The notes: generated by a model not told the origin, from the sequence alone. DNA of 64,000 bases from Caballeronia calidae (GCF_900044055.2 NZ_FCOX02000012.1:105599-169598); one strand, 5' to 3'; shown: positions 50,958-62,395, counted from the first letter of the stretch. Made by a program: numbers and translations.

Positions 50958-52352
50958 ATGAACGTCAGCGTCTTCGATCTGTTCAAGATCGGCATCGGAC
51001 CCTCCAGCTCGCACACCGTCGGGCCGATGATCGCGGCGTGCCGTTTTGCGTCGCATATCGAGGACGCCAATCTGCTCGCCTTCGTCACCCGCGTGCGCGC
51101 CGAACTGTTCGGCTCGCTCGGCGCAACCGGCAAGGGTCACGGCACCGACAAGGCCGTGCTGCTCGGCCTCGAAGGCAATCTGCCCGACCTCATCGATCCG
51201 GACGTGATCGCGCCGCGTCTCGCGGAAATCCGCGCGAGCAAGCGCCTGAAGCTGCTCGGCAAGCACGAAGTCGTGTTCGAGGAGCGCGAGCATATCGGCT
51301 TCTATCGCAAGCTGATGCCCGGCGCGCCGGGATCGAGCATCGTGCATCCGAACGGCATGCGCTTTCAGGCGTTCGACGAAAACGGCCAGTTGCTCGTCGA
51401 GAAGGAGTATTACTCGATCGGCGGCGGTTTCGTCGTGAATCGCGAAGGCGATCGCGTGAACGGCCTGCGCGCGGGGGGCACCGTGCCGCATCCGTTTCGC
51501 ACCGGCGACGACCTGATGCGCGTCTGCAAGGAGACAGGTCTGTCTATCGCCGAAGTGACGATGCAGAACGAATGCGCGAGTCGCAGCGAAGCCGAAGTGC
51601 GCGAAGGCATGCTGGCGGTGTGGCGTGTGATGGCCGCATGTGTCGAGCGCGGCTGCAAGGAACGCGGCGAACTCCCCGGCCCGATGCACGTGAAACGCCG
51701 CGCAGCCGATCTGGCTCTGCAACTGCGTTCGCGTTCCGAAGAGTCGCTGCGCGATCCGCTGTCGATGCTCGACTGGGTCAATCTCTACGCGATGGCCGTC
51801 AACGAAGAAAACGCCGCGGGCGGCCGCGTCGTCACCGCGCCGACCAACGGCGCCGCCGGCGTGATCCCCGCCGTGCTGCACTACTACGTGAAGTTCATGC
51901 ACGGCGCGAACGACGAAGGCATCGTGCGCTTCATGCTGACGGCCGCGGCCATCGGCATCATCTACAAGGAAACCGCTTCGATTTCCGGCGCTGAAGTCGG
52001 CTGCCAGGGCGAAGTGGGCGTCGCGTGCTCGATGGCCGCCGCCGCGCTCGCCGCGGTGATGGGCGGCACGCCCGCGCAAGTGGAAAACGCCGCGGAAATC
52101 GGCATGGAGCACAACCTCGGCATGACCTGCGACCCCGTCGGCGGGCTCGTGCAGATTCCGTGCATCGAGCGCAACGCGATGGGCGCGATCAAGGCGATCA
52201 ACGCGGCGCGCATGGCGATGAAGGGCGATGGCACGCACTACGTGTCGCTCGATTCGGTCATCAAGACGATGCGCGAAACCGGCGCCGATATGAAGACGAA
52301 ATACAAGGAGACGTCGCGCGGTGGTCTCGCCGTCAACGTCATCGAATGCTGA
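50958..52352 (+). CDS. sdaA: L-serine ammonia-lyase (iron-sulfur)
   Basis: A 464-residue single-chain L-serine dehydratase. The N-terminal beta domain has [13 protein letters not shown]. The alpha domain has [33 protein letters not shown] and [23 protein letters not shown], whose cysteines hold a [4Fe-4S] cluster. It converts serine to pyruvate and ammonia. AAGGA precedes the ATG. Forty bases before soxB in the same direction, it drains serine made from sarcosine-derived glycine. Confidence 0.94.
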   Translation: MNVSVFDLFKIGIGPSSSHTVGPMIAACRFASHIEDANLLAFVTRVRAELFGSLGATGKGHGTDKAVLLGLEGNLPDLIDPDVIAPRLAEIRASKRLKLLGKHEVVFEEREHIGFYRKLMPGAPGSSIVHPNGMRFQAFDENGQLLVEKEYYSIGGGFVVNREGDRVNGLRAGGTVPHPFRTGDDLMRVCKETGLSIAEVTMQNECASRSEAEVREGMLAVWRVMAACVERGCKERGELPGPMHVKRRAADLALQLRSRSEESLRDPLSMLDWVNLYAMAVNEENAAGGRVVTAPTNGAAGVIPAVLHYYVKFMHGANDEGIVRFMLTAAAIGIIYKETASISGAEVGCQGEVGVACSMAAAALAAVMGGTPAQVENAAEIGMEHNLGMTCDPVGGLVQIPCIERNAMGAIKAINAARMAMKGDGTHYVSLDSVIKTMRETGADMKTKYKETSRGGLAVNVIEC

Positions 52353-52391
52353 TCAGCCCAACGCATAAACCCTGCACCAAAGGAAACACCC

Positions 52392-53636
52392 ATGAGCCGC
52401 TACTCGATATTCAGCCTGCTGCGCAACGGCATGTCGTATCACGAGAACTGGGAACGCCAGTGGCGAAGTCCCGAGCCGAAGCGCGAGTACGACGTGGTGA
52501 TCGTCGGCGGCGGCGGCCATGGTCTCGCGACCGCTTACTACCTCGCGAAAGAACACGGCATCACGAACGTCGCGATCCTCGAGAAGGGATGGATCGGCGG
52601 CGGCAACACCGCGCGCAACACGACGATCGTGCGTTCGAACTATCTGTGGGACGAATCGGCCGCGCTGTACGAGAAGGCGATGAAGCTGTGGGAAGGGCTC
52701 TCGCAAGATCTCAACTACAACGTGATGTTCTCGCAGCGCGGCGTGATGAACCTCGCGCACAATCTGCAGGACGTGCGTGATACGGAACGTCGCGTGAACG
52801 CGAACCGTCTCAATGGCGTCGATGCCGAGTTCCTCACGCCGCAGCAGATCAAGGAAATCGAGCCGACGATCAACCTCAACAGCCGCTATCCGGTGCTGGG
52901 CGCGTCGATTCAGCGTCGCGGCGGCGTGGCGCGTCACGATGCGGTGGCCTGGGGCTTCGCGCGCGGCGCGGATCGCGCGGGCGTGGACATCATCCAGAAC
53001 TGCCAGGTCGTCGGCATTCGACGCGATGGCAACCAGGTGACGGGCGTCGATACGACCAAGGGCTTCATCAAGGCGAAGAAGGTCGCGATCGTCGCGGCGG
53101 GCAACACGACGACGCTCGCCGACATGGCCGGCATCAGCCTGCCGATCGAAAGCCATCCGCTGCAGGCGCTCGTGTCCGAGCCGATCAAGCCGGTCGTGAA
53201 CACGGTGATCATGTCGAACGCGGTGCACGCGTACATCAGCCAGTCCGACAAGGGCGATCTCGTGATCGGCGCGGGCGTCGATCAATACACGGGCTTCGGG
53301 CAGCGCGGCAGCTTCCACATCATCGAAGGCACGCTGGAAGCGATCGTCGAGATGTTCCCGGTGTTCTCGCGCGTGCGTATGAATCGTCAGTGGGGCGGTA
53401 TCGTCGATGTCTCGCCGGACGCATGCCCGATCATCTCCAAGACCGACGTGAAGGGTCTCTACTTCAATTGCGGCTGGGGCACGGGCGGCTTCAAGGCGAC
53501 GCCGGGTTCGGGCTTCGCCTACGCACATACGATCGCGAAGGACGAGCCGCATCCGTTGAATGCGCCTTTCTCGCTGGATCGCTTCTATACCGGTCATCTG
53601 ATCGACGAACACGGCGCTGCTGCCGTGGCTCACTAA
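52392..53636 (+). CDS. soxB: Sarcosine oxidase beta subunit
   Basis: A 414-residue FAD/FMN flavoprotein. The dinucleotide motif is [17 protein letters not shown] (about 37-53), and the segment [10 protein letters not shown] (H182) corresponds to the region where FMN is covalently bound in the heterotetrameric enzyme (by analogy). It oxidises sarcosine to glycine. AAGGA precedes the ATG. First of soxBDAG. Confidence 0.94.
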   Translation: MSRYSIFSLLRNGMSYHENWERQWRSPEPKREYDVVIVGGGGHGLATAYYLAKEHGITNVAILEKGWIGGGNTARNTTIVRSNYLWDESAALYEKAMKLWEGLSQDLNYNVMFSQRGVMNLAHNLQDVRDTERRVNANRLNGVDAEFLTPQQIKEIEPTINLNSRYPVLGASIQRRGGVARHDAVAWGFARGADRAGVDIIQNCQVVGIRRDGNQVTGVDTTKGFIKAKKVAIVAAGNTTTLADMAGISLPIESHPLQALVSEPIKPVVNTVIMSNAVHAYISQSDKGDLVIGAGVDQYTGFGQRGSFHIIEGTLEAIVEMFPVFSRVRMNRQWGGIVDVSPDACPIISKTDVKGLYFNCGWGTGGFKATPGSGFAYAHTIAKDEPHPLNAPFSLDRFYTGHLIDEHGAAAVAH

Positions 53637-53661
53637 TACGCACTCGCACAAGGAAAGAAAC

Positions 53662-53961
53662 ATGCTGCTGATCGAATGCCCCTGGTGCGGGCCGCGCGCC
53701 GAAACCGAATTCTCTTGCGGCGGCGAAGCGGATATCGCGCGCCCGCTCGAAACCGAAAAGCTCTCCGACCGCGAGTGGGGCGAATACCTCTTCATGCGCA
53801 AGAACCCACGCGGCGTGCATCGCGAGCAATGGATGCACACGCAAGGCTGCCGCCGCTGGTTCAAGGTGCAGCGCGATACGGTGACCTATGAGATTCAAGG
53901 CTACGAGACGTTCGACCGTCCGCTGGCTGTGATGGACAACAACGGAGGCACGTCGAAATGA
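53662..53961 (+). CDS. soxD: Sarcosine oxidase delta subunit
   Basis: A 99-residue subunit with zinc-site residues C6 and C9 (ECPWCGPR) and the family motif HTQGCRRWFKVQRDT. The stop overlaps the soxA start (ATGA). Confidence 0.93.
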   Translation: MLLIECPWCGPRAETEFSCGGEADIARPLETEKLSDREWGEYLFMRKNPRGVHREQWMHTQGCRRWFKVQRDTVTYEIQGYETFDRPLAVMDNNGGTSK

Positions 53962-56960
53962 GCCAGAAAGACCGACTCGGCATGGGCGGGCGCATCAATC
54001 GCGCGATTCCCGTGACCTTCACGTTCAACGGCAAGACCTATCAGGGCTTCGAAGGCGACACGCTCGCGTCCGCTCTGCTGGCCAACGGCGAGCGCTTCGT
54101 CGCGCGTAGCTGGAAGTATCACCGTCCGCGCGGCATCATCACGGCGGGCGTCGAAGAGCCGAACGCAGTCGTGCAGCTCGAAACCGGCGCATACACCGTG
54201 CCGAATGCACGCGCGACGGAAGTCGAGCTGTATCAGGGCCTCGTCGCGAAGAGCGTGAACGCGAAGCCGAACATCGAGAACGATCGCATGGCGGTCAACC
54301 AGAAGATCGCGCGCTTCATTCCCGCGGGCTTCTACTACAAGACGTTCATGTGGCCGCGCAAGCTGTGGCCGAAGTACGAAGAAGTCATCCGCGATGCGGC
54401 GGGCCTCGGCGAAGCGCCGAAGCATCTCGATGCGGACCGCTACGACAAGTGCTTCGCGCATTGCGACGTGCTCGTGGTCGGCGGCGGACCTTCGGGTCTC
54501 GCGGCGGCGCATGCGGCCGGCCTGTCGGGTGCGCGCGTGATTCTCGTCGACGATCAGCGCGAACTCGGCGGCTCGTTGCTGTCGTGCCGCGCGGACATCG
54601 ACGGCAAGCCCGCGCTGGAATGGGTGCAGAAGGTCGAAGCCGAACTGCGCAAGATGCCCGACGTGAAGATTCTTTCGCGCAGCACGGCGTTCGGCTATCA
54701 GGATCACAACCTCGTCACGATCACGCAGCGTCTGACGGAACATCTGCCGGTTTCGCGCCGCAGCGGCACGCGCGAACTGATGTGGAAAGTGCGCGCGAAG
54801 CGCGTGATTCTCGCGACCGGCGCGCACGAGCGTCCGATCGTGTTCGGCAACAACGATCTGCCGGGCATCATGCTGGCGTCGGCGGTGTCGACGTATCTGC
54901 ATCGCTATGCGGTGCTGCCGGGCCGCAACGCCGTCGTGTTCACGAACAACGACGACGCGTACCAGTGCGCGCTCGATCTGAAGGCGGCAGGCGCCGAAGT
55001 GACCGTCGTCGATCCGCGTCCGGCCGAATCGAAAGGCGCATTGCCCGCAGCGGCGCGCCGCCAGGGCGTGCGCGTGATGAACAACGCGGTGGTCACCGTT
55101 GCGCGCGGCAAGCTGCGCGTCGCGTCGGTGGAAGTCGCATCGTATGCGAAGGGCCAGGTCGGCCAGAAGCAGTCGGAACTGCCGTGCGATCTGGTCGCGT
55201 TGTCGGGCGGCTGGAGCCCGGTGCTGCACCTGTTCGCACAGTCGGGCGGCAAGGCGCACTGGCACGACGAGAAAGCGTGCTTCGTTCCCGGCAAGGCGCT
55301 GCAACTCGAGAGCAGCGTCGGCGCGTGCGCAGGCGAGTTCTCGCTGGCGCGCGGCCTTCGCTTCGGAGCAGAAGCGGGCGCGGAAGCGGCGCGCGCGGCG
55401 GGTCATATCGTCGTGAAGCCGGCTGCGCTGAAAGTGGCGGAAATCGTCGAAGCGCCGATGATGCCGCTGTGGATCGTCGGCAACAAGGACATGGCGACGC
55501 GCGGTCCGAAGCAGTTCGTCGATTTCCAGAACGATGTGTCGGCGGCGGATATTTATCTGGCGGCGCGTGAAGGCTTCGAATCCGTCGAGCACGTGAAGCG
55601 CTATACGGCGATGGGCTTCGGCACGGATCAGGGCAAGCTCGGCAACATCAACGGCATGGCGATTCTCGCGGGCGCGCTGGGCAAGACGATCCCCGAGACC
55701 GGCACGACGACGTTCCGCCCGAATTACACCCCTGTCACGTTCGGCACGTTCGCGGGCCGCGAACTCGGCGAGTTCCTCGATCCGGTGCGCAAGACCGCGG
55801 TTCACGAATGGCACGTCGAGAACGGCGCGCTGTTCGAGGACGTCGGCAACTGGAAGCGTCCTTGGTACTTCCCGAAGCCGGGCGAGGACATGCACGCGGC
55901 CGTTGCGCGCGAGTCGCTCGCGGTGCGTCAGAGCGTCGGCATTCTCGATGCATCGACGCTCGGCAAGATCGACATTCAAGGCCCGGATTCGGCGAAGCTG
56001 CTCAACTGGATGTACACGAATCCGTGGAGCAAGCTCGAAGTCGGCAAGTGCCGCTATGGCCTGATGCTCGACGAAAACGGCATGATCTTCGACGACGGCG
56101 TAACGGTGCGCCTCGGCGAACAGCACTACATGATGACGACGACCACCGGCGGCGCGGCGCGCGTGCTGACGTGGCTCGAGCGCTGGCTGCAAACCGAATG
56201 GCCCGACATGCGCGTGCGTCTCGCATCGGTGACGGACCATTGGGCGACCTTCGCGGTCGTCGGCCCGAACAGCCGCAAGGTGCTGCAGAAGGTATGTCAG
56301 GACATCGACTTCGCTAACGCGGCGTTCCCGTTCATGAGCTATCGCGACGGCACGGTAGCGGGCGCAGCGGCGCGTGTGATGCGCATCAGCTTCTCGGGCG
56401 AGCTCGCGTATGAAGTGAACGTGCCGGCCAACGTAGGCCGCGCGGTGTGGGAAGCGCTGATGGAAGCGGGCGCGGAGTTCGACATCACGCCGTACGGCAC
56501 GGAAACGATGCACGTGCTGCGCGCGGAGAAGGGCTACATCATCGTCGGCCAGGATACGGACGGCTCGATGACGCCTTACGACCTCGGCATGGGCGGACTC
56601 ATCGCGAAGTCGAAGGACTTCATCGGCAAGCGGTCGCTCACGCGCTCGGATACGGCCAAGCAGGGGCGCAAGCAGTTCGTCGGCCTGCTGACGGACGATC
56701 CGCAGTACGTGCTGCCGGAAGGCTCGCAGATCGTCGCGGGTCCGTTCCAGGGCGATACCGCGCCGATGCTCGGTCACGTTACGTCAAGCTATTACAGCCC
56801 TATTTTGAAGCGCTCGATCGCGCTGGCCGTCGTGAAGGGCGGTCTCGACAAGATGGGCGAATCGGTTCTGATTCCGCTTGCGAACGGCAAGCGCATCACT
56901 GCAAAAATCACCAGTTCGGTGTTCTACGATAGCGAAGGAGCACGTCAGCATGTTGAATGA
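53958..56960 (+). CDS. soxA: Sarcosine oxidase alpha subunit
   Basis: A 1000-residue subunit. In order: an N-terminal 2Fe-2S-ferredoxin-like fold without the cysteines (about 20-110), a NAD-binding flavoprotein-like domain (VVGGGPSGLAAAHAAGLSGA, about 170-500), and a C-terminal aminomethyltransferase/GcvT-type folate-binding region (about 600-990). The folate part passes the sarcosine methyl carbon to tetrahydrofolate as 5,10-methylene-THF. It overlaps soxG by 11 bases. Confidence 0.94.
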   Translation: MSQKDRLGMGGRINRAIPVTFTFNGKTYQGFEGDTLASALLANGERFVARSWKYHRPRGIITAGVEEPNAVVQLETGAYTVPNARATEVELYQGLVAKSVNAKPNIENDRMAVNQKIARFIPAGFYYKTFMWPRKLWPKYEEVIRDAAGLGEAPKHLDADRYDKCFAHCDVLVVGGGPSGLAAAHAAGLSGARVILVDDQRELGGSLLSCRADIDGKPALEWVQKVEAELRKMPDVKILSRSTAFGYQDHNLVTITQRLTEHLPVSRRSGTRELMWKVRAKRVILATGAHERPIVFGNNDLPGIMLASAVSTYLHRYAVLPGRNAVVFTNNDDAYQCALDLKAAGAEVTVVDPRPAESKGALPAAARRQGVRVMNNAVVTVARGKLRVASVEVASYAKGQVGQKQSELPCDLVALSGGWSPVLHLFAQSGGKAHWHDEKACFVPGKALQLESSVGACAGEFSLARGLRFGAEAGAEAARAAGHIVVKPAALKVAEIVEAPMMPLWIVGNKDMATRGPKQFVDFQNDVSAADIYLAAREGFESVEHVKRYTAMGFGTDQGKLGNINGMAILAGALGKTIPETGTTTFRPNYTPVTFGTFAGRELGEFLDPVRKTAVHEWHVENGALFEDVGNWKRPWYFPKPGEDMHAAVARESLAVRQSVGILDASTLGKIDIQGPDSAKLLNWMYTNPWSKLEVGKCRYGLMLDENGMIFDDGVTVRLGEQHYMMTTTTGGAARVLTWLERWLQTEWPDMRVRLASVTDHWATFAVVGPNSRKVLQKVCQDIDFANAAFPFMSYRDGTVAGAAARVMRISFSGELAYEVNVPANVGRAVWEALMEAGAEFDITPYGTETMHVLRAEKGYIIVGQDTDGSMTPYDLGMGGLIAKSKDFIGKRSLTRSDTAKQGRKQFVGLLTDDPQYVLPEGSQIVAGPFQGDTAPMLGHVTSSYYSPILKRSIALAVVKGGLDKMGESVLIPLANGKRITAKITSSVFYDSEGARQHVE

Positions 56961-57612
56961 GATCAGGGCATCCGCGACGGTCGTCGACCGTGCCATCAGC
57001 GGACAAGGCCTCAGTGGCACCTGGCAGGAGTCGCCCCTCGTAGGCACCGATGCATTGATGAAAGTGCATCAGAGCGGTTCGCCGAAGGCGTTTCGTCTCA
57101 TCGAGCGTCCGTTCCTCGAACTCGTGAACGTGCGCGGCGATACGCGCGATCCCGCTTTCGTGAAGTCGATTCAGAGCGTGATCGGCTGCGCGCCGCCCGA
57201 GAAGGCGAACACCATCGCGCGCGGCAACGGCTACACGATGCTGTGGCTCGGTCCCGATGAATGGCTCGTGCAGTCCGACACGGCACACGACGCAGCGCGT
57301 CCCGCGCCGCTCGAAGCGAAGCTGCGCGATGCGTTCGTCGGCCAGTTCTCGGCGGCGGTGGATATCGGCAGCGGCTACACGGTGCTCGACATCGACGGCC
57401 CGAAGACGCGCGAAGTGCTCTCGCGCGGCTGTCCGCTCGATCTGCATCCGAAGCTCTTCGGCGAAGGCCAGTGCGCGCAGAGCCACTTCTTCAAGGCATC
57501 GATGACCATCGTGCCGCTGGGCGGCGATCGCTATGAGCTCGTCATTCGCCGCAGCTTCGCCGATTACTTCGTGAAGATGATGCTCGACGCCGCCGAGCCG
57601 CTGCTGTCATGA
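56950..57612 (+). CDS. soxG: Sarcosine oxidase gamma subunit
   Basis: A 220-residue GcvT-fold subunit (FLELVNVRGDTRDPAF; MLWLGPDEWLV; FSAAVDIGSGYTVLDIDGPKTREVLSRGCPLDL). GAAGGAG lies before the ATG at 56950, inside the end of soxA. The stop overlaps the next gene's start. Confidence 0.92.
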   Translation: MLNEIRASATVVDRAISGQGLSGTWQESPLVGTDALMKVHQSGSPKAFRLIERPFLELVNVRGDTRDPAFVKSIQSVIGCAPPEKANTIARGNGYTMLWLGPDEWLVQSDTAHDAARPAPLEAKLRDAFVGQFSAAVDIGSGYTVLDIDGPKTREVLSRGCPLDLHPKLFGEGQCAQSHFFKASMTIVPLGGDRYELVIRRSFADYFVKMMLDAAEPLLS

Positions 57613-58055
57613 AGCCGTTCGAGCCGCTTGGCGTGTTCAATGCGGGCGGGCAGGGCTGGCGTGTCGTCGTCGATGAACTCATCGTGAAGACGCGCGTCGG
57701 CCTGTACGAGCATGAGCATGAGGGGCCGCAGCCGGTTTGCATCGATGCGAGCCTGCGCTATCGCGAGATGCCGCATGAATCGAGCGATGGCCTGATCGAT
57801 TACGAAGCGTGGTGCAATCGCGTGAGTGCGTTTCTCGAAACGAAGCCGCACACGCGTCTGCTCGAAACGCTCGCGATCGAAATCGCGGCGCTGTCGTTCG
57901 ACGAATGGCCCGCGCTCGATGCGCTCACGCTGACGCTGCACAAGCCGAAGATCCGCGAGGGCACGCGGCGTCTTGGGCTCGAGCTCGACTGGCGACGCGC
58001 GGATTACGATGCGTGGCGTTTGAAGGCCACGGCGCTTCACGCGACTGAGCGATGA
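57609..58055 (+). CDS. Dihydroneopterin aldolase-family protein (FolB-like)
   Basis: A 148-residue FolB/FolX-fold protein with VVDELIVKTRVGLYEHEHEG, TRLLETLAIEIAAL and the late LHKPKI lysine motif. FolB makes the pterin precursor of folate. Translationally coupled to soxG (ATGA) and to the next gene, so it is a true member of the sarcosine oxidase operon, perhaps supplying or modifying the folate used by SoxA. It may instead be a specialised pterin epimerase; the housekeeping folB is expected elsewhere. Confidence 0.85.
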   Translation: MKPFEPLGVFNAGGQGWRVVVDELIVKTRVGLYEHEHEGPQPVCIDASLRYREMPHESSDGLIDYEAWCNRVSAFLETKPHTRLLETLAIEIAALSFDEWPALDALTLTLHKPKIREGTRRLGLELDWRRADYDAWRLKATALHATER

Positions 58056-58315
58056 ACGCGTCACGCGACGTTGCCGCGCAGCTTTCCGAACGAGCATTCA
58101 AGAAGCACGATGCGGGCGCGGCGCTCGCGCTGCTCGACCGGAGCATTGCGTTGAAGCATCGCCGCATCGCGCTGATTCGCTATTTGCACGCGCAGTATCT
58201 CGATGCGCCGCTCGAAGCGCGGCATCACGATTATGTGAAGGCTATTGCGGCGCGATTGAGCGTGGACGCGTTGATGCGCATCGCGGCTGCAGCGCGCTCG
58301 CGCTTCGATGCGTGA
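58052..58315 (+). CDS. Small conserved hypothetical protein in the sarcosine operon
   Basis: An 87-residue helical protein (FKKHDAGAALALLDRSIALKHRRIALIRYLHAQYL; ALMRIAAAARSRFDA). The start overlaps the FolB-like stop. No family or motif recognised; it is basic and soluble, likely an accessory or assembly factor if it is functional. Confidence 0.65.
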   Translation: MNASRDVAAQLSERAFKKHDAGAALALLDRSIALKHRRIALIRYLHAQYLDAPLEARHHDYVKAIAARLSVDALMRIAAAARSRFDA

Positions 58316-58418
58316 CGCGGGCGCGATAGTGGAAGGGCAGGGAACAGAGCAGGAAGGGAGTGTAGTGCTGGCTTTGGCCAGGGAGTGAGTTTGCAGGTGG
58401 TATGAGTAGGGCGATTTT

Positions 58419-58446
58419 AAAGCCGCGCTTTGCGCGGTTTTTTTTT
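58419..58446 (+). terminator. Rho-independent terminator of the sox operon
   Basis: CCGCGC-TTT-GCGCGG stem followed by nine T residues, about 100 bases after the last gene and before the convergent betA. Confidence 0.88.
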
Positions 58447-58496
58447 GTTCGGAGCGAGGGTGATTGCCACCCTCGCGCTTCCTCCGTCTTCACGCC

Positions 58497-60224
58497 TCAA
58501 CGCAAATTCAAAACCTCCTTCCTGACGGTCTGCAACGACTCGCCTAACTTCCAGGCCGACTCTCGCGCCCGCTTCCCCCCCGCCACAAAGTAAGGCGTAT
58601 CGACCCGCCCCAACGCCTCCCGCCCGCGAATCCGATCCGCGATCTTCTCCGCCAGCATGATCGTCGGCGCATTGAGATTGCCGGTCGTGATCTGCGGCAT
58701 GATCGAGGCATCGACGACGCGCAAGCCTTCCATCCCATGCACGCGCCCTTCGCCATCGACGACAGCCATATCGTCATAGCCCATCTTGCAGGAACACGAA
58801 GGATGAAAAGCCGTCTCCGCCTTCGCTCTCACGAACGCATCGAGTTCAGCATCGCTCGTCAGATCATCGGAAGGATGAAGCTCGCGTCCGCGATACCGCT
58901 CCAAAGCAGGCTGCCGCATGATCTCCCGCGTGATGCGGATCGCGTCGCGAAACTCGCGCCAGTCGAGCGGATCGGCCATGTAGTTGAAAAGAATGCTCGG
59001 ATGCGCGTTCGGATCGCGTGACTTGAGCTTCACGCGCCCGCGGCTCGGCGAACGCATCGAGCCGACATGCGCCTGGAACCCATGCATCCTGATCGGGTTC
59101 GATCCGTTGTAATTGATCGCGACCGGCAGGAAGTGATACTGGATGTTCGGCCAGAGATCGTCGTCGCGCGTGCGGATGAAGCCGCCCGCTTCGAACTGAT
59201 TGCTCGCGCCGATGCCCGTCCCGTTCAACATCCATTCGAGCCCGATTGCAGGCTGATTCCACCATTGCAACGCCGGATACAGCGACACCGGCTCCTTGCA
59301 TTCGTACTGCATGTACATCTCGAGGTGATCCTGTAAATTCTCACCGACGCCCGGCAGATCGTGAACGACGGGAATCTCCAGCGCCTTCAGCCAGTCCGGC
59401 CGCCCCACGCCCGAACGCTGCAGCAATTGCGGCGACGCAATCGCGCCGCTGCACACGAGCACCTCGCGCCGCACATGCGCGATGACGCGTTGCCCGCCAT
59501 GCAGATACGCCACGCCAATCGCACGCTTGCCCGAGAACAACACGCGGTCGGTAGTTGCATGCGTGACTATCGTGAGATTGCCGCGATGCTTCGCGCGATC
59601 GAGATAGCCACGCGCGGTGCTTGCGCGCCGTCCCTTCGCCGTGACGGTGCGATCCATCGGGCCGAAGCCTTCCTGCTGATAGCCGTTCAAATCTTCGGTG
59701 CGCGGATAGCCCGCCTGCACGCCGGCCTCGACCATCGCCGCGAAGAGCGGATTGTTGCCCGGCTTGCTCGTCGTCACATGCACGGGACCGTCGCCGCCGT
59801 GATACGCGTTCGCGCCAATATCGCGCGTCTCCGCCTTGCGAAAATACGGCAGACAGTCGCGATAGCTCCAGTTATCGAGACCCTGCATCGACGCCCAGTT
59901 GTCGTAATCGAGCGCATTGCCGCGGATATAGCACATGCCGTTGATCAGCGACGAACCGCCGAGCCCCTTGCCGCGCCCGCATTCCATGCGCCGGTTGTTC
60001 ATATGCGGCTCGGGCTCGGTTTCATACGCCCAGTTATAGCGCCGCCCCTGCAGCGGGAAAGCCAGCGCCGCGGGCATCTGCGTGCGAAAGTCGAAGCGAT
60101 AATCCGGCCCGCCCGCTTCGAGCAGCAGCACCGTGATGTCTTCGTCCTCCGTGAGGCGCGACGCGAGCACGTTGCCCGCCGATCCCGCGCCGACGATGAT
60201 GTAGTCGTATTCGTTCGCGCTCAT
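58497..60224 (-). CDS. betA: Choline dehydrogenase
   Basis: A 575-residue GMC flavoprotein with the N-terminal FAD motif [17 protein letters not shown] and the GMC signatures [20 protein letters not shown] and the [18 protein letters not shown] region; the catalytic histidine is in the late [10 protein letters not shown] segment. It oxidises choline to betaine aldehyde. The ATG at 60224 with GAGGAG upstream is preferred over 60395. Third gene of betI-betB-betA, 11 bases after betB. Confidence 0.94.
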   Translation of the reverse strand: MSANEYDYIIVGAGSAGNVLASRLTEDEDITVLLLEAGGPDYRFDFRTQMPAALAFPLQGRRYNWAYETEPEPHMNNRRMECGRGKGLGGSSLINGMCYIRGNALDYDNWASMQGLDNWSYRDCLPYFRKAETRDIGANAYHGGDGPVHVTTSKPGNNPLFAAMVEAGVQAGYPRTEDLNGYQQEGFGPMDRTVTAKGRRASTARGYLDRAKHRGNLTIVTHATTDRVLFSGKRAIGVAYLHGGQRVIAHVRREVLVCSGAIASPQLLQRSGVGRPDWLKALEIPVVHDLPGVGENLQDHLEMYMQYECKEPVSLYPALQWWNQPAIGLEWMLNGTGIGASNQFEAGGFIRTRDDDLWPNIQYHFLPVAINYNGSNPIRMHGFQAHVGSMRSPSRGRVKLKSRDPNAHPSILFNYMADPLDWREFRDAIRITREIMRQPALERYRGRELHPSDDLTSDAELDAFVRAKAETAFHPSCSCKMGYDDMAVVDGEGRVHGMEGLRVVDASIMPQITTGNLNAPTIMLAEKIADRIRGREALGRVDTPYFVAGGKRARESAWKLGESLQTVRKEVLNLR

Positions 60225-60235
60225 CGCAATGCTCC

Positions 60236-61705
60236 TCAAAACACGGGCTGATAGGGGCCGAGCTCGACCTGCACGGACTTGATGCGCGTGTAAGCGTTCA
60301 GCGTGACGATGCCGTTCTCGCGCCCGATGCCCGATTGCTTGTAGCCGCCCACGGGCATTTCTGCCGGCGATTCGCCCCACGTATTGATCCAGCAAATGCC
60401 CGCTTCGAGCCGATGAATCACGCGATGCGCGCGCGACAGGTTCTCCGTCACGACGCCCGCAGCGAGGCCATAGTCGGTATCGTTGGCGCGCGCGATGACT
60501 TCGTCTTCGTCATCGAACGCGAGAATGCTCATGACCGGACCGAATATCTCTTCACGCACGATGCGCATGTCGTCGCGGCAATCGGCGAACACCGTCGGCT
60601 CGACATACTGGCCGCGCGCGAATGCGCCATCGGTGATGCGCGCGCCGCCCGCCACGAGCCGCGCGCCTTCGCGCTTGCCGCTTTCGATGAAGCCGAGCAC
60701 TTTCTGCAACTGCGCCGCGCTCACGAGCGGCCCGAAGTTGGTTCGCGGATCGTCGGGTGCGCCGATGCGTACGCGCTTCACACGTTCCATCACCAACGCT
60801 TCGAACTTGTCGATGACGCCGCGCTCGACGAATACGCGCGTGCCGTTCGTGCACACTTGCCCGGAACTGAAGAAGTTCGCGCTCATGGCGATATCGGCGG
60901 CGCGTTCGAGGTTGGCATCGTCGAACACGATGAGCGGCGACTTGCCACCGAGCTCCATCGTCACTTCCTTGAGCGTCGATCCGCCCGCGCGCGCCATCAC
61001 TTTCTTGCCGGTCTCGACGCCGCCCGTGAACGATATCTTCTCGATGCCCGCATGATCGGCGAGCATCGCGCCGACGCGTCCGTCGCCCTGCACGACGTTG
61101 AAGACGCCGGCGGGCACGCCCGCTTCGCTATAGATCTCCGCGAGCTTCAGCGCGGTCAGGGGCGTGACTTCGCTCGGCTTGAAGATCATCGCGTTGCCCG
61201 CCGCGAGCGCGGGCGCGGACTTCCAGCATGCGATCTGAATCGGGTAGTTCCACGCGCCGATGCCCGCGCACACGCCGAGCGGCTCGCGCCGCGTATAAAC
61301 GAACGACGATTCGCGCAGCGGAATCTGACCGCCTTCGATGGCGGTCGCGAGCCCGGCGTAATACTCGATGACATCCGCGCCCGTGACGATATCGACGGCG
61401 CGCGTCTCCGCGATCGGCTTGCCGGTATCGCGCGTTTCCATCGCGGCGAGTTCGTCGTTGCGCGCGCGAAGCAGATCGACCGCGCGCCGCAGGATGCGCG
61501 AGCGCTGCATCGCGGTCATCGCGGCCCATTCGCGCTGCCCTTCGCGCGCCGATCGCACCGCGCGATCGATATCCGCCTGCGACGCCTGCTGCACGCGCGC
61601 GAGCGTTTCGCCCGTGGCGGGATCGAGCGTGTCGAAGGTTTCGCCGCTCGTCGCATCGACGTATTCGCCGCCGATATAAAGCCGTTGTTCTCCGAATGCG
61701 GACAT
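60236..61705 (-). CDS. betB: Betaine aldehyde dehydrogenase
   Basis: A 489-residue ALDH with general base E251 (TMELGGKSP) and nucleophile C285 ([11 protein letters not shown]). It converts betaine aldehyde to glycine betaine with NAD(P)+. The ATG at 61705 with AAAGGAG upstream gives the standard BetB length. Between betI and betA. Confidence 0.95.
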   Translation of the reverse strand: MSAFGEQRLYIGGEYVDATSGETFDTLDPATGETLARVQQASQADIDRAVRSAREGQREWAAMTAMQRSRILRRAVDLLRARNDELAAMETRDTGKPIAETRAVDIVTGADVIEYYAGLATAIEGGQIPLRESSFVYTRREPLGVCAGIGAWNYPIQIACWKSAPALAAGNAMIFKPSEVTPLTALKLAEIYSEAGVPAGVFNVVQGDGRVGAMLADHAGIEKISFTGGVETGKKVMARAGGSTLKEVTMELGGKSPLIVFDDANLERAADIAMSANFFSSGQVCTNGTRVFVERGVIDKFEALVMERVKRVRIGAPDDPRTNFGPLVSAAQLQKVLGFIESGKREGARLVAGGARITDGAFARGQYVEPTVFADCRDDMRIVREEIFGPVMSILAFDDEDEVIARANDTDYGLAAGVVTENLSRAHRVIHRLEAGICWINTWGESPAEMPVGGYKQSGIGRENGIVTLNAYTRIKSVQVELGPYQPVF

Positions 61706-61730
61706 GTTGCGCTCCTTTAAATGTGTGCGA

Positions 61731-62318
61731 TCAGCCGCGCGCGTCCAGCACGAGGTCGATGTATTCATAAGCGAGGCGCAGCGCGCCCTTCGTGTCGAAC
61801 GGTTCGCCCGCGAGCGCGCCGCGCAGCCAGAGGCCGTCGATCAGCGCGGCGAGGCCGCTTGCGGCACGGCGCGCGGCGGGCTTCGTCAATGCTCTGGAGA
61901 AATCGGCGCACAGGTTGGAATGCAGACGCCGCGTATTCACGCGCTGCAGCCGCCGCAACTCGGGCTTGTGCATGCTTTCCGACCAGAACGCGAGCCACGT
62001 CTTCATCACGGGCCCGTTCACCTGTTCGACGTCGAAATTCGCGGCGACGACCGCGCGCAGTTTCGCGCGCGGGTCCGCTTTCGCGGCCTTGCGGCGGCGC
62101 GACGTGCCTTGCCACAGCGAGCGCAGCACGTGCCGCATCGTGGCTTCGAGCAGGCCGTCCTTGTCGCCGAAGTAATGGCTCACGATACCCGTCGACGTGC
62201 TCGCGCGCTGCGCGACCGAAGCGAGCGTCGCGCCCGCGAGTCCGGACTGGTCGATGGTGTGCAGCGTGGCGTCGATGAGTTGCGCGCGGCGGATTTCGCG
62301 CATTCCGAGCTTGGGCAT
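61731..62318 (-). CDS. betI: Choline-responsive repressor BetI
   Basis: A 195-residue TetR-family regulator. The N-terminal helix-turn-helix (about 10-55) reads [51 protein letters not shown]. The genetic position at the head of betIBA and the sequence fit BetI, which represses bet genes until choline is present. A candidate operator lies at 62372-62395. Confidence 0.93.
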   Translation of the reverse strand: MPKLGMREIRRAQLIDATLHTIDQSGLAGATLASVAQRASTSTGIVSHYFGDKDGLLEATMRHVLRSLWQGTSRRRKAAKADPRAKLRAVVAANFDVEQVNGPVMKTWLAFWSESMHKPELRRLQRVNTRRLHSNLCADFSRALTKPAARRAASGLAALIDGLWLRGALAGEPFDTKGALRLAYEYIDLVLDARG

Positions 62319-62371
62319 GGCGGCTCTGTCTTGAACTTTGCGTATCTTGGATCGAGCCGATACTAGGTTTT

Positions 62372-62395
62372 TTATTTTGAACGGTCAATCAATAA
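62372..62395. promoter_or_regulatory. Candidate BetI operator
   Basis: An imperfect inverted repeat with outer arms TTATT/AATAA and inner half-sites TTGAAC and GTCAATCAA. It is similar in form to BetI boxes known in enterobacteria and vibrios. It lies 54-77 bases upstream of betI, in the gap shared with divergent fdhA. Confidence 0.65.

Noticed and set aside
53901..56777. A 958-codon open frame on the minus strand opposite soxA
   Set aside because: It is an antisense shadow of a high-GC gene: arginine/histidine/alanine-rich with no recognisable domain, while soxA on the plus strand is unmistakable.
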